Assembly (NCBI GenBank): GCA_036345935.2 | Contig: JADWOT020000005.1 | Location: forward strand, 18,206,369-18,270,368 | Length of the DNA: 64,000 bases | Direction: 5' to 3' | DNA from: Taenia hydatigena | Taxonomy: Eukaryota; Platyhelminthes; Cestoda; Cyclophyllidea; Taeniidae | Shown here: piece by piece, positions 22,600-34,194 of the stretch | Layout of the letters: the number at the start of each line of letters is the position of its first letter | Position numbering within the stretch: position 1 is the stretch's first letter | Program-made: the position numbers and the translations under genes | The notes under the pieces: model-generated | What the model was told of the DNA's origin: nothing | Seen by the model: only the letters and a program-made list of their open reading frames with translations | Database searches by the model: none

Positions 22600-25330
22600 G
22601 CAAGACGCTAGCCCAACTTGTCATTGACAAGCAAGAGCAGTCGCTGGACAGAGAGATTTTCCGTCACGACCAAAAGCCACGTGAAGATGACGAGGAGTAC
22701 GCCAGGATCCTGCAACTCCCAACATAACGTGCTTTCAGAGACTGTCCACCAAACAGGGTAATTAATTGGGTGAATGTTCAATTTTAGAGCGGGAAACCGA
22801 CCACCAACCATCGCGGCGAAGCGTCACGCCGTGAAGACCAACGATCTTAGTCAGTTGGTCGAGGCAGTGACAAAGAAGCGTCAGGAACTCTTTGTGACAC
22901 CGGCGTTCCGATGTCAAACCATCAGCAAAACTCTAAATATCCATGTTAGACTCCATCATGCCGTGTCTCAAGAGCAGGTGAGCCGTGCTAATTCCTGTCC
23001 TACCTACCATATGGTTCCCTTGCATTTATGCAAGTTCGTGGCAAGCTAGAAGGATATCGCTACAGTTCCCTCCTTGAGTCGGGTGCAGCCAAGTCATTCG
23101 TGAAGTCCCAAGCTTTCCCAAATCTCCGTAGCAAGTATTGCACTGGCCATTCCTCTGCAAAACTTCTCTCAGCAGAAGAGACGAAGATGAATGCAAAAGG
23201 GACGACGTCATCGAAAGTCATAATGGAGAAAAAAGCCTAATTAGCCCAATTGAATATTTGCCCACAATTAGTTTGGGATGTGATACCTGGCTTTGGCTTC
23301 CTTCGTAACATCAAAGCGGTCCCAGAATCCGCAGAAGACACCTTTGCGACCCAGCAGTACCAGGAAGCAACCCCAGTCAAACCTCCACCAAAAAGAGCGT
23401 GGACGGAATCTGCGGTGATCCTATCGAGGCTGCGGGCACCTTCATCAACAACTCAGTCAAGCTTTGCTCCCAATTAACGCAGGTCACCGATAGCGAGAGG
23501 AAGGAGCTGCGCTCACTGCTGGGCAAGTATCCGAACATGTTCTCATGGCGAGAAGCGAAAGTCGGCCTAACAAACATCGTCAAGCACACTATAGGTACCG
23601 GTGGAGCCAGGCCTATTTGGCGACCACCCGAATGCATGCCACCGCCTCTCCTGGAAAAAGTGAAGCGTCTGGTGGAAGGGATGGTCAAGGATAAAGTTAT
23701 AAAGTCATCCAAGTCACCATGGGCTTTCCCGATCGCACTGGTAAGGGAAAGCGACGCTTTCTCTCCACCTAATATTAAGGACTCCTTGGAGTCTTTGCAT
23801 GGATCAAGGTGGTTCTCTACATTAGACTTAAATCCGGGTGCTGGCGAAAAGGGATAGTGAGAAGACGGCTTTCATAGTACCCAACGGGCTTTACGAATTC
23901 CAGACAATGCCATTCGGACTCTGTAGCACCCAGCAAGGCAGTCAGATGGATATGGCAACAGTGGTCTAAAGTCTCCCTGGAAGATGAGGTCTTGTGACGT
24001 CTTCCTAGTACTACGTCTCCCAAGCGTCTGGTTGTTCCAGTTTCTGTGGTACAAACAGTCCTTCAAGAGTGGCACGAACAATCGAGCCATGTAGGCGAGA
24101 AAAGATGGTGGAGGCCTCGAGCAAACGATGCTGGTGGTCCTCTCTCTCGCCACACGTACCAGACATCTGCCGAACCTGCGTCATTTGCAGCAGTCTCAAG
24201 AAGCCTCACTCATGAGCAATCGCATCCCAGCAGCCCATGCCTTCTGGATTTGCGGACAAAAGAGTGGATATCGACATTATGGGTCTCCTGCCACTTAGCA
24301 AGAAGGGAAATTGATACAATCTGGTTGTGGTTGACTACTTCACGAAAGTAGCCGAAGTGGAACTCATGAAGTCGCAAGACACCGTGACGGTTGCGTCAAC
24401 CCTCTTCAATCATTGGATCTGTCAACACGGAGTGCCTGAATCAGTTCATGGCGATCAAGGTCCTAAGTTCCAAAGTTCACTCTTTACTGACTGAGGCAGA
24501 ACTCTCGGAACCGCAATGACGTGCGCGACAACTGGACATCCGAGGGCAACGGACTGTTGGAAAGAATGAATTGCACACTGATAGCACTGCTAAAGGCTTT
24601 TAGCAAGGATGCACGACCTGAAGATTGGGATTGAGGCCGAGGATGCGCTCTGCTTGCCTATAGGGCTGCAGTCTGCGCACCAAAACGAGAGTCGCCCCTT
24701 CCCCTGATGTCCTCCTACCGAGCAAGGAAGTGGCAACTGACAAGGCACCGGAGTACGTACTATGTCTACGAGAAGGGATAAGAAAGACATTCAATTTTGC
24801 ACGCCGACGCCTACAAATGTCCCATGCTAGACAAAAGAAGTACTACGCCAAGCACTGCCGACTCAACGCCTACCATGAAGGCGATCTCGTCCAAATATAT
24901 AAAGGCAGATTGCCTACCTGGATCGATTCGCAAAGTATACCACCCTTGGAGTAAAGACCCATTCCGTGCAGTGGAAGTCCCTCTTCCACCAACTACCTCG
25001 TCGGGAATGCACAACTCTGTACCCTGCCAATAACCATCCATCACAATGCGATTTGACCTTATAAGGGTGTCCCGCCGGTCGGTTACAAGGATGAAGCCTA
25101 CGCAATTGTAGAAGAAAGGAAACCATCCGACAGCATAAGTAAAGCGAACCAACGAGAGCAACACCAAGACGGTGCTCAAAGGACGAGGGAGCTGTGTAAC
25201 ACCTATGCTCTTTCGATGGGCTTTGTAGGCCAGAGACGAGAGGACAATTTGAGCCTGCTGGTGGCGCATCGTGGTCGCTCTCCAGAGACCGTGGCACCCT
25301 CGTCTTAGACTCGCCGACATAGTTAGCCCA
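22600..25330 (+). mobile_element. Degenerate Gypsy-type LTR retrotransposon body (gag-pol remnants)
   Basis: Pieces occur in order on the + strand. A gag-like segment lies near 22600-22760. A retroviral-type aspartic protease region at 23028-23240 has ESGA where DSGA would be expected. The N-terminal part of reverse transcriptase spans about 23480-23857 (RPIWRPP, SPWAFP). A frame-broken stretch follows (REKTAF-, PNGLYEFQTMPFGL-like). The integrase core lies at about 24260-24580, with Asp, Asp and Glu all still recognisable but in different frames, and a C-terminal GPY/F-like region at about 24930-25030. The YxDD palm of RT and all RNase H are missing, so about 1 kb has been deleted near 23950. 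Stops and frameshifts are many and no LTRs were recognised at the ends. The element is inactive. Confidence 0.75.
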
Positions 25331-26293
25331 TATCATCCTTCAGTCTACAATAAGGATGTCTAGGAGCAACCAGCCCTCTCCTAGTAAAGGTGGAGGAAGG
25401 GAAGAGAAGGAAAGGGAAGAACTGTCCATCTGCAGAGACCTCCGGACCTGGAATTCGCTACTCTACTAAATTTGAATATTTGTACGTATTCGACAAGTTC
25501 ATAACCAGGTAAATAATTAGTCTGTAAGAAGGGAACTTTGAAGTGAACTTTTCTTTTCACGTCAATCCTTCTCAAAGCAGGTATTGCAAAGCAAGTAACG
25601 ACTGCTTCGCTCAAATAGCACAATTTTTCGCTTCTCATAGCCCGTATTTATCCCTGATGGAGAGTTCGTTGGGAAGTACCTCAAGACACTGCAAAGTGTT
25701 TAAAGTAGGGAGGGATTCCATCGTCCTTTGGTCATCAAATGAAAACGAATCTCCACTGGATGTTTGATGTCGCTGTGGCGAGTGCCTTAATGGCAAAAAG
25801 AATAAATTAAATACTTTCAAGCGTATATTCGCTAGTGGGCCCTTGCAAGCACTTGAATGCTGACGTGTCTCCTCAGTGTGATATGCCTCCACCACGAGTT
25901 TGCATCAAAGTGGAAAACAGGTTGCTGTTGGAGATAACTCAACTTTGAAATTGGAATGCAAATTATGGTGCATTTGTCATCTACCTTTCTGTAAACCAGC
26001 ATAGGTGTTTTTCGCATTTGTCGGAATTCGATTCGACCTAGTCTTTTTGTTTAAGTTTGTGCGCGAGCTCTTTGAAGGTGAGGTTAGGTTTCGTTGACTC
26101 ATTGGTCGTGGCGTTGACTTGCTCGGTGTACGTGGGATCTTGCGCGCCGTAGCTGGTGGACATCGTTATACTTGCACACTGTCCTGGTAAAAGGAGTAAG
26201 AATCGTCTATCCCTCCGTCGTAAACCAACATTAAACGTAAGTGAAAATTGATAGTGTCAAAAGAAATAGCCTTGTTTATTTCCAGTTTTCTCA
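25331..26293. other. No gene recognised
   Basis: Short open frames only. The last bases form the acceptor (TTTCCAG) in front of the ATG of the next gene, so a 5' untranslated exon could lie here or further upstream. Confidence 0.35.
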
Positions 26294-27058
26294 ATGGACA
26301 AAACGCATATTCCCGCTTTGACATCGCAAATGCCTCTTTATTCTATCGGCGGCATAGCCCATCAACGACATTCCTGTGAACCTCCTCTACATCCGCAATT
26401 CACTGAGCGAATGCAACAGTTAAATGTCGCCGGGACACCTTCTGGAGAGACGTCAGTTAGCAGCACAATGCAGGCGACGGCCAACCCCACCTTAGGTTCG
26501 GAAGTCAATTATGCCTCTGCCCAGTCCTCGTTCAGTCTTGAACCACTTATTTCATCGCTAGCTGCACTACAAATCACAACGGATGCAGAAGCACCTGTTG
26601 ACAGTTCAAGTCCCTTATCCTTGACTTTGCAGTCAACTAATGCGAATAGCTACAATACCGACTGGGCTTCTCACGATAGTTCAAGGCAAGAAGTTCTTCG
26701 AAATTTCCATCAATCGACTGGGTGGGATGGTCAAGCCCACAGCTGTGAAGGATTTGAAGGAAACTGCATTTTGTGCTGCCCTAGTCGGATGTTCCAGTAC
26801 ACCTATGTAACCAACGAGGCAGAAAACGGTCTAGATCTGACTTTGAAATCGTCTGCATCAGCTACTTCGTCGCGAGAATCTGTTCCGCCTGGGGCTTTGC
26901 ACCCAGGACATCACCAAGGCGTTTGGCCACGTGACACATCTGGTGAAATTCATTGCACCGCTTCGTGGCCTAATAACTCAGCGATCTCATCATTCCCATC
27001 TCATTTAGGCTACAATCGGTCGGTTCCTGATTGGAGACGAAGTTCCCCGGATGTGTAG
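26294..27058 (+). CDS. Unidentified 254-residue Ser/Thr-rich protein, related to the 16-kb gene
   Basis: A single open frame of 254 codons begins with ATG eight bases after a TTTCCAG acceptor and ends TAG; an AATAAA follows at 27469-27474. The product is rich in Ser, Thr, Ala and Pro. A helix-like stretch (S-L-E-P-L-I-S-S-L-A-A-L-Q-I) matches in pattern the D-F-V-x-A-L-G-E-L-R-I of the 16.2-kb gene, followed in both by a Pro/Ser stretch and S-L, so they may be paralogues. A central H-S-C...G-N-C-I-L-C-C segment resembles the last zinc site of TAZ1 (N-C...E-C-P-V-C), and an N-T-D-W stretch recalls the start of KIX, but neither domain is complete. Function unknown. The frame length and acceptor-ATG context support a real gene or exon. 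Confidence 0.5.
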   Translation: MDKTHIPALTSQMPLYSIGGIAHQRHSCEPPLHPQFTERMQQLNVAGTPSGETSVSSTMQATANPTLGSEVNYASAQSSFSLEPLISSLAALQITTDAEAPVDSSSPLSLTLQSTNANSYNTDWASHDSSRQEVLRNFHQSTGWDGQAHSCEGFEGNCILCCPSRMFQYTYVTNEAENGLDLTLKSSASATSSRESVPPGALHPGHHQGVWPRDTSGEIHCTASWPNNSAISSFPSHLGYNRSVPDWRRSSPDV

Positions 27059-28058
27059 TCTGAGTTCAAGCACATGGCTGGCGCGCGTACTACGTCAAAG
27101 GTGAGAGTGAAGTCTTCCCTAGTGCCTGCGAGTGTAAGCTATAATGTGCGAGAGTTTTGAAGAAAGCTGGACATCGCAGAAGATGCTTGGATTAATCTTC
27201 GAATAACAGTTTCCTGTCTCCGTAGCAACCCCATTAAATGAGCCTAGCAAAGTTGTGATTTCGAAAACAGCTTTTTCAATGTGTACGCTTTCTGCTCGTG
27301 GCCTGCCTGATTTTCTTCGAATTGGCAGGCATAGTCGAAGTTGGACGTGTTAAGGCTAAAAGAGGTCATAACTACATCTTCTTCCTTCTGATCTACGGAA
27401 GCATCACATTTGGGGTAAATCAATGGAAAGGGTTGTCAACTTATGAGGCGTAAGCTTCTTCAACGCATAATAAATTACAATTCTTCAGCAAAGGCAGTGT
27501 GACTTGTACGTGGCGTGATTCATTTGAAGATGACTGCAATTGTGAGTTAAGCAGGTAAAAGTTATGACTTGATAGGACCTAACCGAAGTGGCAACAGCTT
27601 TTGACACCTAAGGTAAAGTAATGCGGGATCCATTGGGTTGGACGAAGCAATCCACAACTGGTGATTGTGCTGCGCTAAAGGCAGGTAGTGGATGGTATGA
27701 AAGACAATTGGAATGAGTCGCAAGATCAAAAGCTCGCGTCAATTTTAATTGTAACAGTGCTTAGTGCAACCACAGCTACCGTAAACTGAACCAGGGATAA
27801 ACTCCGTCAGCTCATGTATGGGCATCAAAGCGCCAAGTAAATGGTACGATGGCAAAAAACGCCCTGGTATTTGATTCTTGAGGCACGTCTGTGTGATGAC
27901 TAATTGTCAAATGAGCTGACCTCAACTTGTAGCGCCGTGACTGCGAGGGGGAAGGGGGAAGGCCTGGATATTGACTACTCGCATGTACGTGGCCTGACCC
28001 GGAAGTAACATGGCATGACAATGCCCCCAGGGGTTCACTTCGCCTTTCGCTGAGCGAA

Positions 28059-28061
<3 letters not shown>
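27059..28061. other. 3' flank of the 26-kb gene, otherwise empty
   Basis: Contains the AATAAA at 27469-27474 and no other supported feature. A - strand open frame at 27812-28159 runs through the TG microsatellite and is not a gene. Confidence 0.4.

Positions 28062-28089
<28 letters not shown>
28062..28089 (+). repeat. (TG)n microsatellite
   Basis: An uninterrupted TG run of about 14 units, followed by related GTATACACACGTG sequence. Confidence 0.95.
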
Positions 28090-28092
<3 letters not shown>

Positions 28093-29580
28093 GTATACAC
28101 ACGTGTATCAAGGCTCTCCCAGTGCTACTGTGTACATGGCCGCACCAAATAATACGCACATTTCTGCTCTAGCATAACCACCAATGCTGGAAGGTTGCAG
28201 CAATGGCAATCAGTCATTTTGAAAGTCTTCTTACAGTGTGGTGATGAGGAGCCTTTGCGTGGAGATATTGATGGCTAACCACACAGTTATGGAAACCTCC
28301 AAGCCAAGTAATGGAGTATTAGCAAACACCACAAATCTGTCTGTGGATACGCCGACTATGTTCAATTTCTCCTGGCCAAGTCCTACCTTGGTCTTTCAAC
28401 CACTTTTCCACTTACACGCGACACAAATTTGCGGATACATGCACACATGCATGTGTGGGCATACGTACATACAAATGGTCCGGTTCCGTGGAGCGTATGG
28501 ATTCACTGTCTTACAGCAACCTAGATTCCTCCAGTAGTCTGCGAGGCGATTCCGCATGGTGTGCGATGAGACACTCATTCATGTCCATGGCATTTGCTTT
28601 AGTGCGGGTGTCATATTCGAAACGTTTGGCACGCTGAGTTGCACTCTCCATTACGGGAAATTGGAAGTCCGATAAGTCGGGAGTTCCAGCGACCCGCGTG
28701 GTCCCAACAGCATTCACAGATGAGGATATAGCACCTAGTCACGTCCTTATTCGATTTATCTGTCTTCTGTGACCGACAAACATGTTTGTAAACTCAAACT
28801 CTTTAAGGGTTTGGATCCAACTTTGAGTTCTACGGCCTGTGTACTAATATCCTTATGAGTTTGCTGCGTCCGCCCACTTCTTGATAGCTAATCGCCGTTT
28901 AAAACGGTCCCATCGGAGTCGTCCCGCCATCAACCAAAACAATAGATGTTGTTTGGAAGCCACAGTGGGGAAGTTTGTAACGACTTGGGCTGTCCTAATT
29001 TCTGGTGAAAAACACACCTTGCAAGTAATTGACTGATGTATTCACTCCCACCATAAAACAATGTTATGAAAGGATGCTGTGGTTTGTTACAACTTGATTG
29101 ACCTTGACCCAGGTTTGCTCTAAGGATTGCTTCATCCATGGTTTTGTGCTATGATCAACTAGGAGTTTTGATTGCCTTCACACTTGCCCACGTTCTAACA
29201 TGGCTACTGGATAGCAGCATCCCTGAAACTGAACTATTTCGCTCTGGTGAAGGGGAGGCGACGCTACGCATAAGCGACAAACGTCCATAAGTCATACAGA
29301 TCCATTCGTTACGCACATAACACCACTTAATGACACTTTCCAAGGCGCCTTAGCATAAAGGTCAATTCATGTCGTGATAGTTAAATGGCATTTGCTTAGC
29401 AGGCGATGTGTCCTAACACACTTTCATAAATATACTTCGATGTTTGCCACAAACTCCAAAACCATGGAAAGTGGTGATATCGTTGTTTTTGGGACCGATA
29501 AAGTGAACTAGTTTATTCCTCAGCATTTTTGAATAATGTAGTTATCGATAATGCTGACACCGTGTCTTTCTCAGTCCTGG
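28090..29580. other. No gene recognised
   Basis: Short ORFs without domains on both strands (for example 28238-28537 +, 28511-28717 -), with no supported RNA gene or repeat apart from scattered GCATACATACA-like strings near 28430-28475. Confidence 0.4.
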
Positions 29581-29583
29581 AGT

Positions 29584-29780
29584 CTGCCCGACACTGATCC
29601 AAAGCATTCAAACACACTTTGGAGGCTACGAAATTGTGTTCAGAAGGGGAAGCGGAAGAGCCCCTATTTGGAGGTGGCCTTGTTAAGCCATTTGTATCGA
29701 AAAGGTGGAAAAATGGGACCAAAGTATTGCGTACTGCTGATGCAAGCTGTCAAAGCACTCCGATTGTGGGAGCGAACATT
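29584..29780 (+). pseudogene. TAZ1-like relic with frameshift
   Basis: One frame reads T-L-x-R-L-R-N-C-V-Q-K-G-K-R, close to [14 protein letters not shown] of the CBP TAZ1. It later gives L-L-S-H-L where TAZ1 has I-I-S-H-W. The next frame gives K-R-W-K-N at the same point, and TGGAAAAAT is shared base for base with the CBP exon. Most zinc Cys residues are lost. It is probably a strongly decayed copy. Confidence 0.3.
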
Positions 29781-31050
29781 GAGGAACGCGCTGTTTACGG
29801 GCCTAATATGCAACTCATTCAAAGTATAATCATCACAGTGTTGTGTTTGTTTCAAAGGGTCTGACAAAGTAGGTTGTGCAAAGCTGGCACTTAACTAAAG
29901 TTGACGTTGGTATTGTGGTGGTAATGTAGCTTGGTGGTGTGTACAAGCTTCGCCAAAATGCCACCGACTTCATGCCTTGCGCACGAAGTGCATATTACTT
30001 GCTATAGATCCACCGAAATTCGCCATTTTATGTCCCCTTGTAAGTGATTTTGCCATGCAGCTCTATAATAAAAAGGGACTTTATTGGATTCTTGCTGAGG
30101 CGGCCATGCAGGCGTTAGTGCATGATTTTCTTCGAAGAATGCCTATGAGCACAACTTCCCATTGAAGTATTTTATGCAAACGACCAAGTGGCTCCTCCGT
30201 TGTCCACAAGTAGCGCACTCGAGGACGATACACACGTTCCTCGGATTCGGCATTGAGAGGATTCAAATAAAGGTCAAATGCACAGCCGAATAAGTAAATG
30301 CTAGTAATTTCCTCTTTGGTTTGAAAAAATGTCGGTTTTTAGTGTGATTGTCTCTTCCTAAAAAACATTTTGCGGCCGTAGATGTTAATAGCTTAACTCT
30401 CGATTTTAGGAAAGTGAGCACTTTGAGTCTCCATTACCGTACCTTCGCTGGGTGAATCAGCCTCCAGACCATCCTGCTATCTCCCACCATTTCTGTAACC
30501 CAAGTACTTGGACGTATATTCTTCTTCCGTCTTCTGGGATATCTTAGGGACTCCATTGGTTCGTAAAGAGCATATATCCTGATTTCTACTGCTGGATGTG
30601 CTGCGGACGAGAGAATCGGGAAGAGTCCAGGGAGAAGGGCAGAGAATGCCGCAGGGGAGCTACTAGCAATAGAATTGACGTTAGCTGTGAACCGCTTGGA
30701 AAAGTTCGTCAAGCCAATTAGGTGAACATGCGATGCCATCACCACTTCTCCACCTGCTGGATAAAACCCAGATGGACATGGCTGGACAGCTCCGAAGTGC
30801 GAACAACGTGACAAGAGAGAATGAACGAAACCTTATTCTCATGGGACTGTATTCAATTCCGTCCTCTGTTATATGACTTTTTGGGCAAGTGTTTTTGCGA
30901 AGAGCTATGAGCACCCGTGATAGCCACTACGATTCCCCGTCTCCAGTTCAGTTTCCATACAAGACGTAACTCCAACTCCTGCAGAATGGTTAAGAGGTAT
31001 GCAATTTCGATGACTGGCACAGCAGCTGTGTCGTTGGTGTTTCCATTCAG
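29781..31050. other. No clear gene; possible retroelement-like open pieces at 30.4-30.9 kb
   Basis: On the + strand, 30728-30870 is open in one frame with a Leu/Asn-rich helix-like product, just upstream of an LTR-like segment. A - frame of 126 codons overlaps at 30434-30814. No domain was recognised. It may be worn gag sequence. Confidence 0.25.
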
Positions 31051-31054
31051 CACT

Positions 31055-31265
31055 GCTTGCGTTGTGATGGCTGATGCAGGCTTACCAAGGCGAGAACCGG
31101 GGACAACGCTTAAAAGAGGTGAGTGGCTATGTACCGCGTTGGTTGCTTGTTTAACTCTCGGTTTTCGTCTCCGCCACTTTACCTTCGCAGCCGCGGTCCC
31201 TTCCGTATTTCGGTTACGTATGTTCTGCCCGTCTTTAGAGAAGCCTCAGAGTATTACAAGTTAAC
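31055..31265 (+). repeat. Diverged LTR-like segment
   Basis: The words TTGTGATGGCTGATGC, ACCAAGGCG-GA, CGGGGACAACGCT and AAAGAGGTGAG parallel the start of the LTR at 32950-33207 (TTGTGATGGCTAACGC, ACCAAGGGACG, CGGGGACGACGCT, AAAGAGGAGAG). The 3' half is more diverged but keeps TGTTCTGCCCGTCTT-AGAG-AAGCCTC, like the end of the LTR. It is probably an older copy of the same family. Confidence 0.5.
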
Positions 31266-32350
31266 TGTATGTGCTTCCAGTGGCAGTTGTATTTCGCTAT
31301 CCTTGGTGGTCTAAGTGAAACAGCCAGTCATTAATGAAGTCTGAGGGAAAAGAATGTCTCCGGGTAGTCTTTTGTGGCCTCTGCGTGTAGGTCCTTCAGC
31401 ATTTAATCGCATAAGAATACGCACAATTTATCTTTAAAGTGTTTTGCTGCAAGTATCTATCACTGCATCCTTTCGAGAATTTTGCGAATTCCATGCTACT
31501 TCCAATTGATTCAGCATGACTTGGCATCGAAATCTCTTCAATCTACCTCAAATTTGGATACTTTAATGCTTTTCTTACTTTTGTGTTTGAATCATGTGCT
31601 GGGAAATACTGGAAAGCATTAATCACTTAATGGCAGAAGGAGCAACTCAGAGGATTGCCGGAGGAAAGTTGGATAAGTTGGGCAACAATTTTAGCCAAAA
31701 CAGAATTTGATTTTGTTTTATTTTTTCTTGCTATTTCGATTAACAGCTCCACAGAAAGAGATGTCACAATAAGTCTGACCCGAAGGGTGCAGTCGAGTTA
31801 GTAACATTCAATAATAGCAACAGTGCTAAAAAGCCCCTGGAGATTCAGAGGGACAGGGAGACTACAGACACTTCCAGCTGTCCTCAAAAACTACCTACGG
31901 GTCAGGAAAAGTGCTAATTATGTTTTTATAGAAGTGAGAAGGCCTTTGGTTCGAGCACCAACTATGCAATTTCGACACTTTTGCCTATTTTTGAGCTGCA
32001 TTTGGAGGCACGGGATACACTAACCCCATGATGGTGACAGCTATGCGATGGCCCACGATCAGTGCATGTCGCAAATATATCGCTGTTTTTTAAAGCAGAG
32101 CCACGCAATAAGAGACGTGAGTAAAATTATTGTTTTGGGGCGAACGTTGTACTTCAGTCAACTTTGTTCCCCATAGTCGCTATAGTCACAGTTCTATAGT
32201 GCCCAGCCGTCTACCTGGCCACCACTCAGCTAGTGGGGTTGTCGTCTAGAATGGTCATAACAAAGTGTAGAAGGCAATTCAATCCTTATGACGGAGTTTT
32301 TCGCCAACTCGAGTGTCCACAGCAAACTCTTCCATCTATTTGACGCTAAC
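31266..32350. other. No gene recognised
   Basis: AT-rich, with no supported coding exon. A GGTTCGAGCACC string at about 31943 was considered as a tRNA B box and rejected. Confidence 0.4.
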
Positions 32351-32510
32351 TGTAGTACTTTGTTTGTTGGAACTACCGGTTATGCCCTAGCTGCGTGGGC
32401 TGGCCTCCGGGCCATGCTAGCAGCCTATTTCCCTCTGTCCGGTGAATATATATATATTCTATCCTGCCACTTTGCCTTCTTTTGCCTTGAGGGAGCCTCG
32501 GGACGCTACA
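32351..32510 (+). mobile_element. Truncated LTR followed by primer-binding-site-like sequence
   Basis: Nearly identical to 33021-33207 (TGTAGTACTTTGTTTGTTGG start, CTGTCCGGTGAATATATATAT, GCCTTGAGGGAGCCTCGGGACGCTACA end), but it lacks a block of about 27 bases (GTGAAGGTCACAGAGGTGGCC region). Directly after the CTACA end comes TTGGTGGCAGCGG, a layout typical of an LTR-element primer binding site. The next 240 bases would be leader and worn gag. This is the 5' LTR side of a Gypsy-like insertion whose body is gone. Confidence 0.6.
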
Positions 32511-32755
32511 TTGGTGGCAGCGGAAAGCGGACCCGACACTATAGGTTTTTCATCCCGATCTCTACCGCCTGCGGCATGTTGCAGCGGTGCAAAAGAAGTG
32601 TATATGCTACGGATGGGCCAAAAACGACGTCCACCTCTGGCATCTACCCCTTCTCCGTGTTCTACAAGAAAGCTATCAACAACTGAAGCGACAATAGCCA
32701 TGGACCACCTGGAAAGTTTCGTTCCAAAGATTACCCCTATTATACTTGTTTAAGA
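32511..32755 (+). mobile_element. Leader/gag-like remnant after the truncated LTR
   Basis: Begins TTGGTGGCAGCGG. A block around 32585-32650 (TATGC-ACGGATGGG, ACCTCTGGCATCTACCCC) is matched in reverse at 57790-57900. A short open piece (MDHLESFVPK-like) starts at 32700, resembling a gag start. No zinc knuckle or capsid motif remains. Confidence 0.4.
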
Positions 32756-32949
32756 AGATCGGCGTGCTAGCGCCTTTTTACGGACATACTGATGGTCGGC
32801 AGAACCACTTATTCCGAATTTTGTTTCCAAGCTAGACGAAACTCGAAATGCAATGCACTGTCAAGAGGGATTACTGACGTCGCCTCAATCGCGTGGAATG
32901 TCGGCGACTGGCATGGTTAGCTCGTGGGTGCCTGTTGCAACACTGAGTA

Positions 32950-33207
32950 TGTTGTGATGGCTAACGCGGGGGATGTACCAAGGGACGCGTCGGGGACGAC
33001 GCTCCAAAGAGGAGAGGGGCAATGTAGTACTTTGTTTGTTGGAACTACCGGTTACGGTGAAGGTCACAGAGGTGGCCGTATTGCCCTGGCTGCGTGGGCT
33101 GGCCCCCAGGCCATGTCAGCAGTCTATTTCCCTCTGTCCGGTGAATATATATATTCTATCCTGCCACTTTGCCTTCTTTTGCCTTGAGGGAGCCTCGGGA
33201 CGCTACA
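32950..33207 (+). mobile_element. Solo LTR (about 258 bp)
   Basis: It begins TGTTGTGATGG and ends GGGACGCTACA, i.e. TG...CA termini, and shares its 3' 187 bases with the truncated LTR at 32351-32510. A TATATATAT box lies at about 33146-33154. The flanking five bases (GAGTA before, CTAAC after) do not form a target-site duplication, so it may come from recombination between two elements. Confidence 0.6.
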
Positions 33208-33583
33208 CTAACCTTCAATAGCTTTAGAGAGGAAAACGGATTCGTTTATCACTGCTATTAATGTAGCGCTCAGCGTCAACTGGGGCGGCCAGGAATCTTG
33301 AGGCCTTCAGTTATGAGCAATCGCAACCCACGAAGACCGAATTGCTAAAGGAATGGTAAAAAGGGATATTTAAGACAGTTCTTACCAGTTTAACCGATTG
33401 AAAAGTACTCACTACGTATTAATCCGTGGCAGCAGGAATTTATGCCCTTCAAATATTGTAGCGCTTTCAACTCGACAAATAGCATAAAATTTGTGGAGAC
33501 GCAATTTTAGATTTAAAAGTTACGATGGTTAGCAAGAGTCATTTACAAGGCTTTAGTGCATATTACATTTTTTGCAAGAATAA

Positions 33584-33778
33584 GTGTATTTACGCGAAAA
33601 TCAACCCATTTGCCTAGAGCTTTTTAATTCGTGTTTATGCATAAATGTAGACCTAAAATGCTACAATTTTCGCAATGTTTACGACTATTTTAGAAAGTTC
33701 TGTGCAAAATTGTGTCTAAACTTCTTAGTTATGCGAGGAAAAGGTGAGAATCGTTCGCCACATGAATGTTTTGTTTGA
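33584..33778 (+). pseudogene. TAZ1-like relic just upstream of CBP
   Basis: The frame contains N-S-C-L-C, then K-C-Y-N-F-R-N-V-Y, then F-R-K-F-C-A-K-L-C. The C-x3-RNVY-x4-K-x-C spacing is close to the KMRNVYRHMK-SC of the relic at 12.5 kb and the [13 protein letters not shown] of CBP. The third zinc site is not recognisable. It ends in TGA about 415 bases before the CBP ATG, and is probably a decayed duplicate in the same orientation. Confidence 0.35.
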
Positions 33779-34194
33779 ATGTGTACAAATTATTTAATAT
33801 ATGAAATTAGTAGTTTGTGACCAATCAGGGTAGTGACGGTTTTGTTTGGTGGAAGCCATATTTGTCTGAAAATTGTATTTTCATAGGAAAATATACGGAG
33901 TGGTCTATGCAAATAAATGAAGCTTGTGTATTATGTAAGATATGATTGTTGCAGAGAAATCTGTCTACTTGTCTGCTTAATGTCGTTATTGGTTGGGCGT
34001 CTGTAATTGAATGGGTGCATGCTTTTTGGACCTATTTTAAATTCAGCAGGTTATATTGGGGTAATGCGCGCGTCGAGTCTTTGACTGGCATAAACGTTTT
34101 TTATTCTTAAGGTCTCGTATGACAAGTCTTGTCATTTGTATGCTCTATTCCCCTCAACTTGGGTTACACTTACTGTTTTTGTTTTAGCAGTTTA

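Noticed and set aside
27812..28159. 115-codon minus-strand frame across the TG repeat
   Set aside because: Its central His-Thr run is only the microsatellite translated.
31937..31955. GGTTCGAGCACC resembling a tRNA B box
   Set aside because: No matching A box at the right distance and no acceptor-stem pairing could be found around it.
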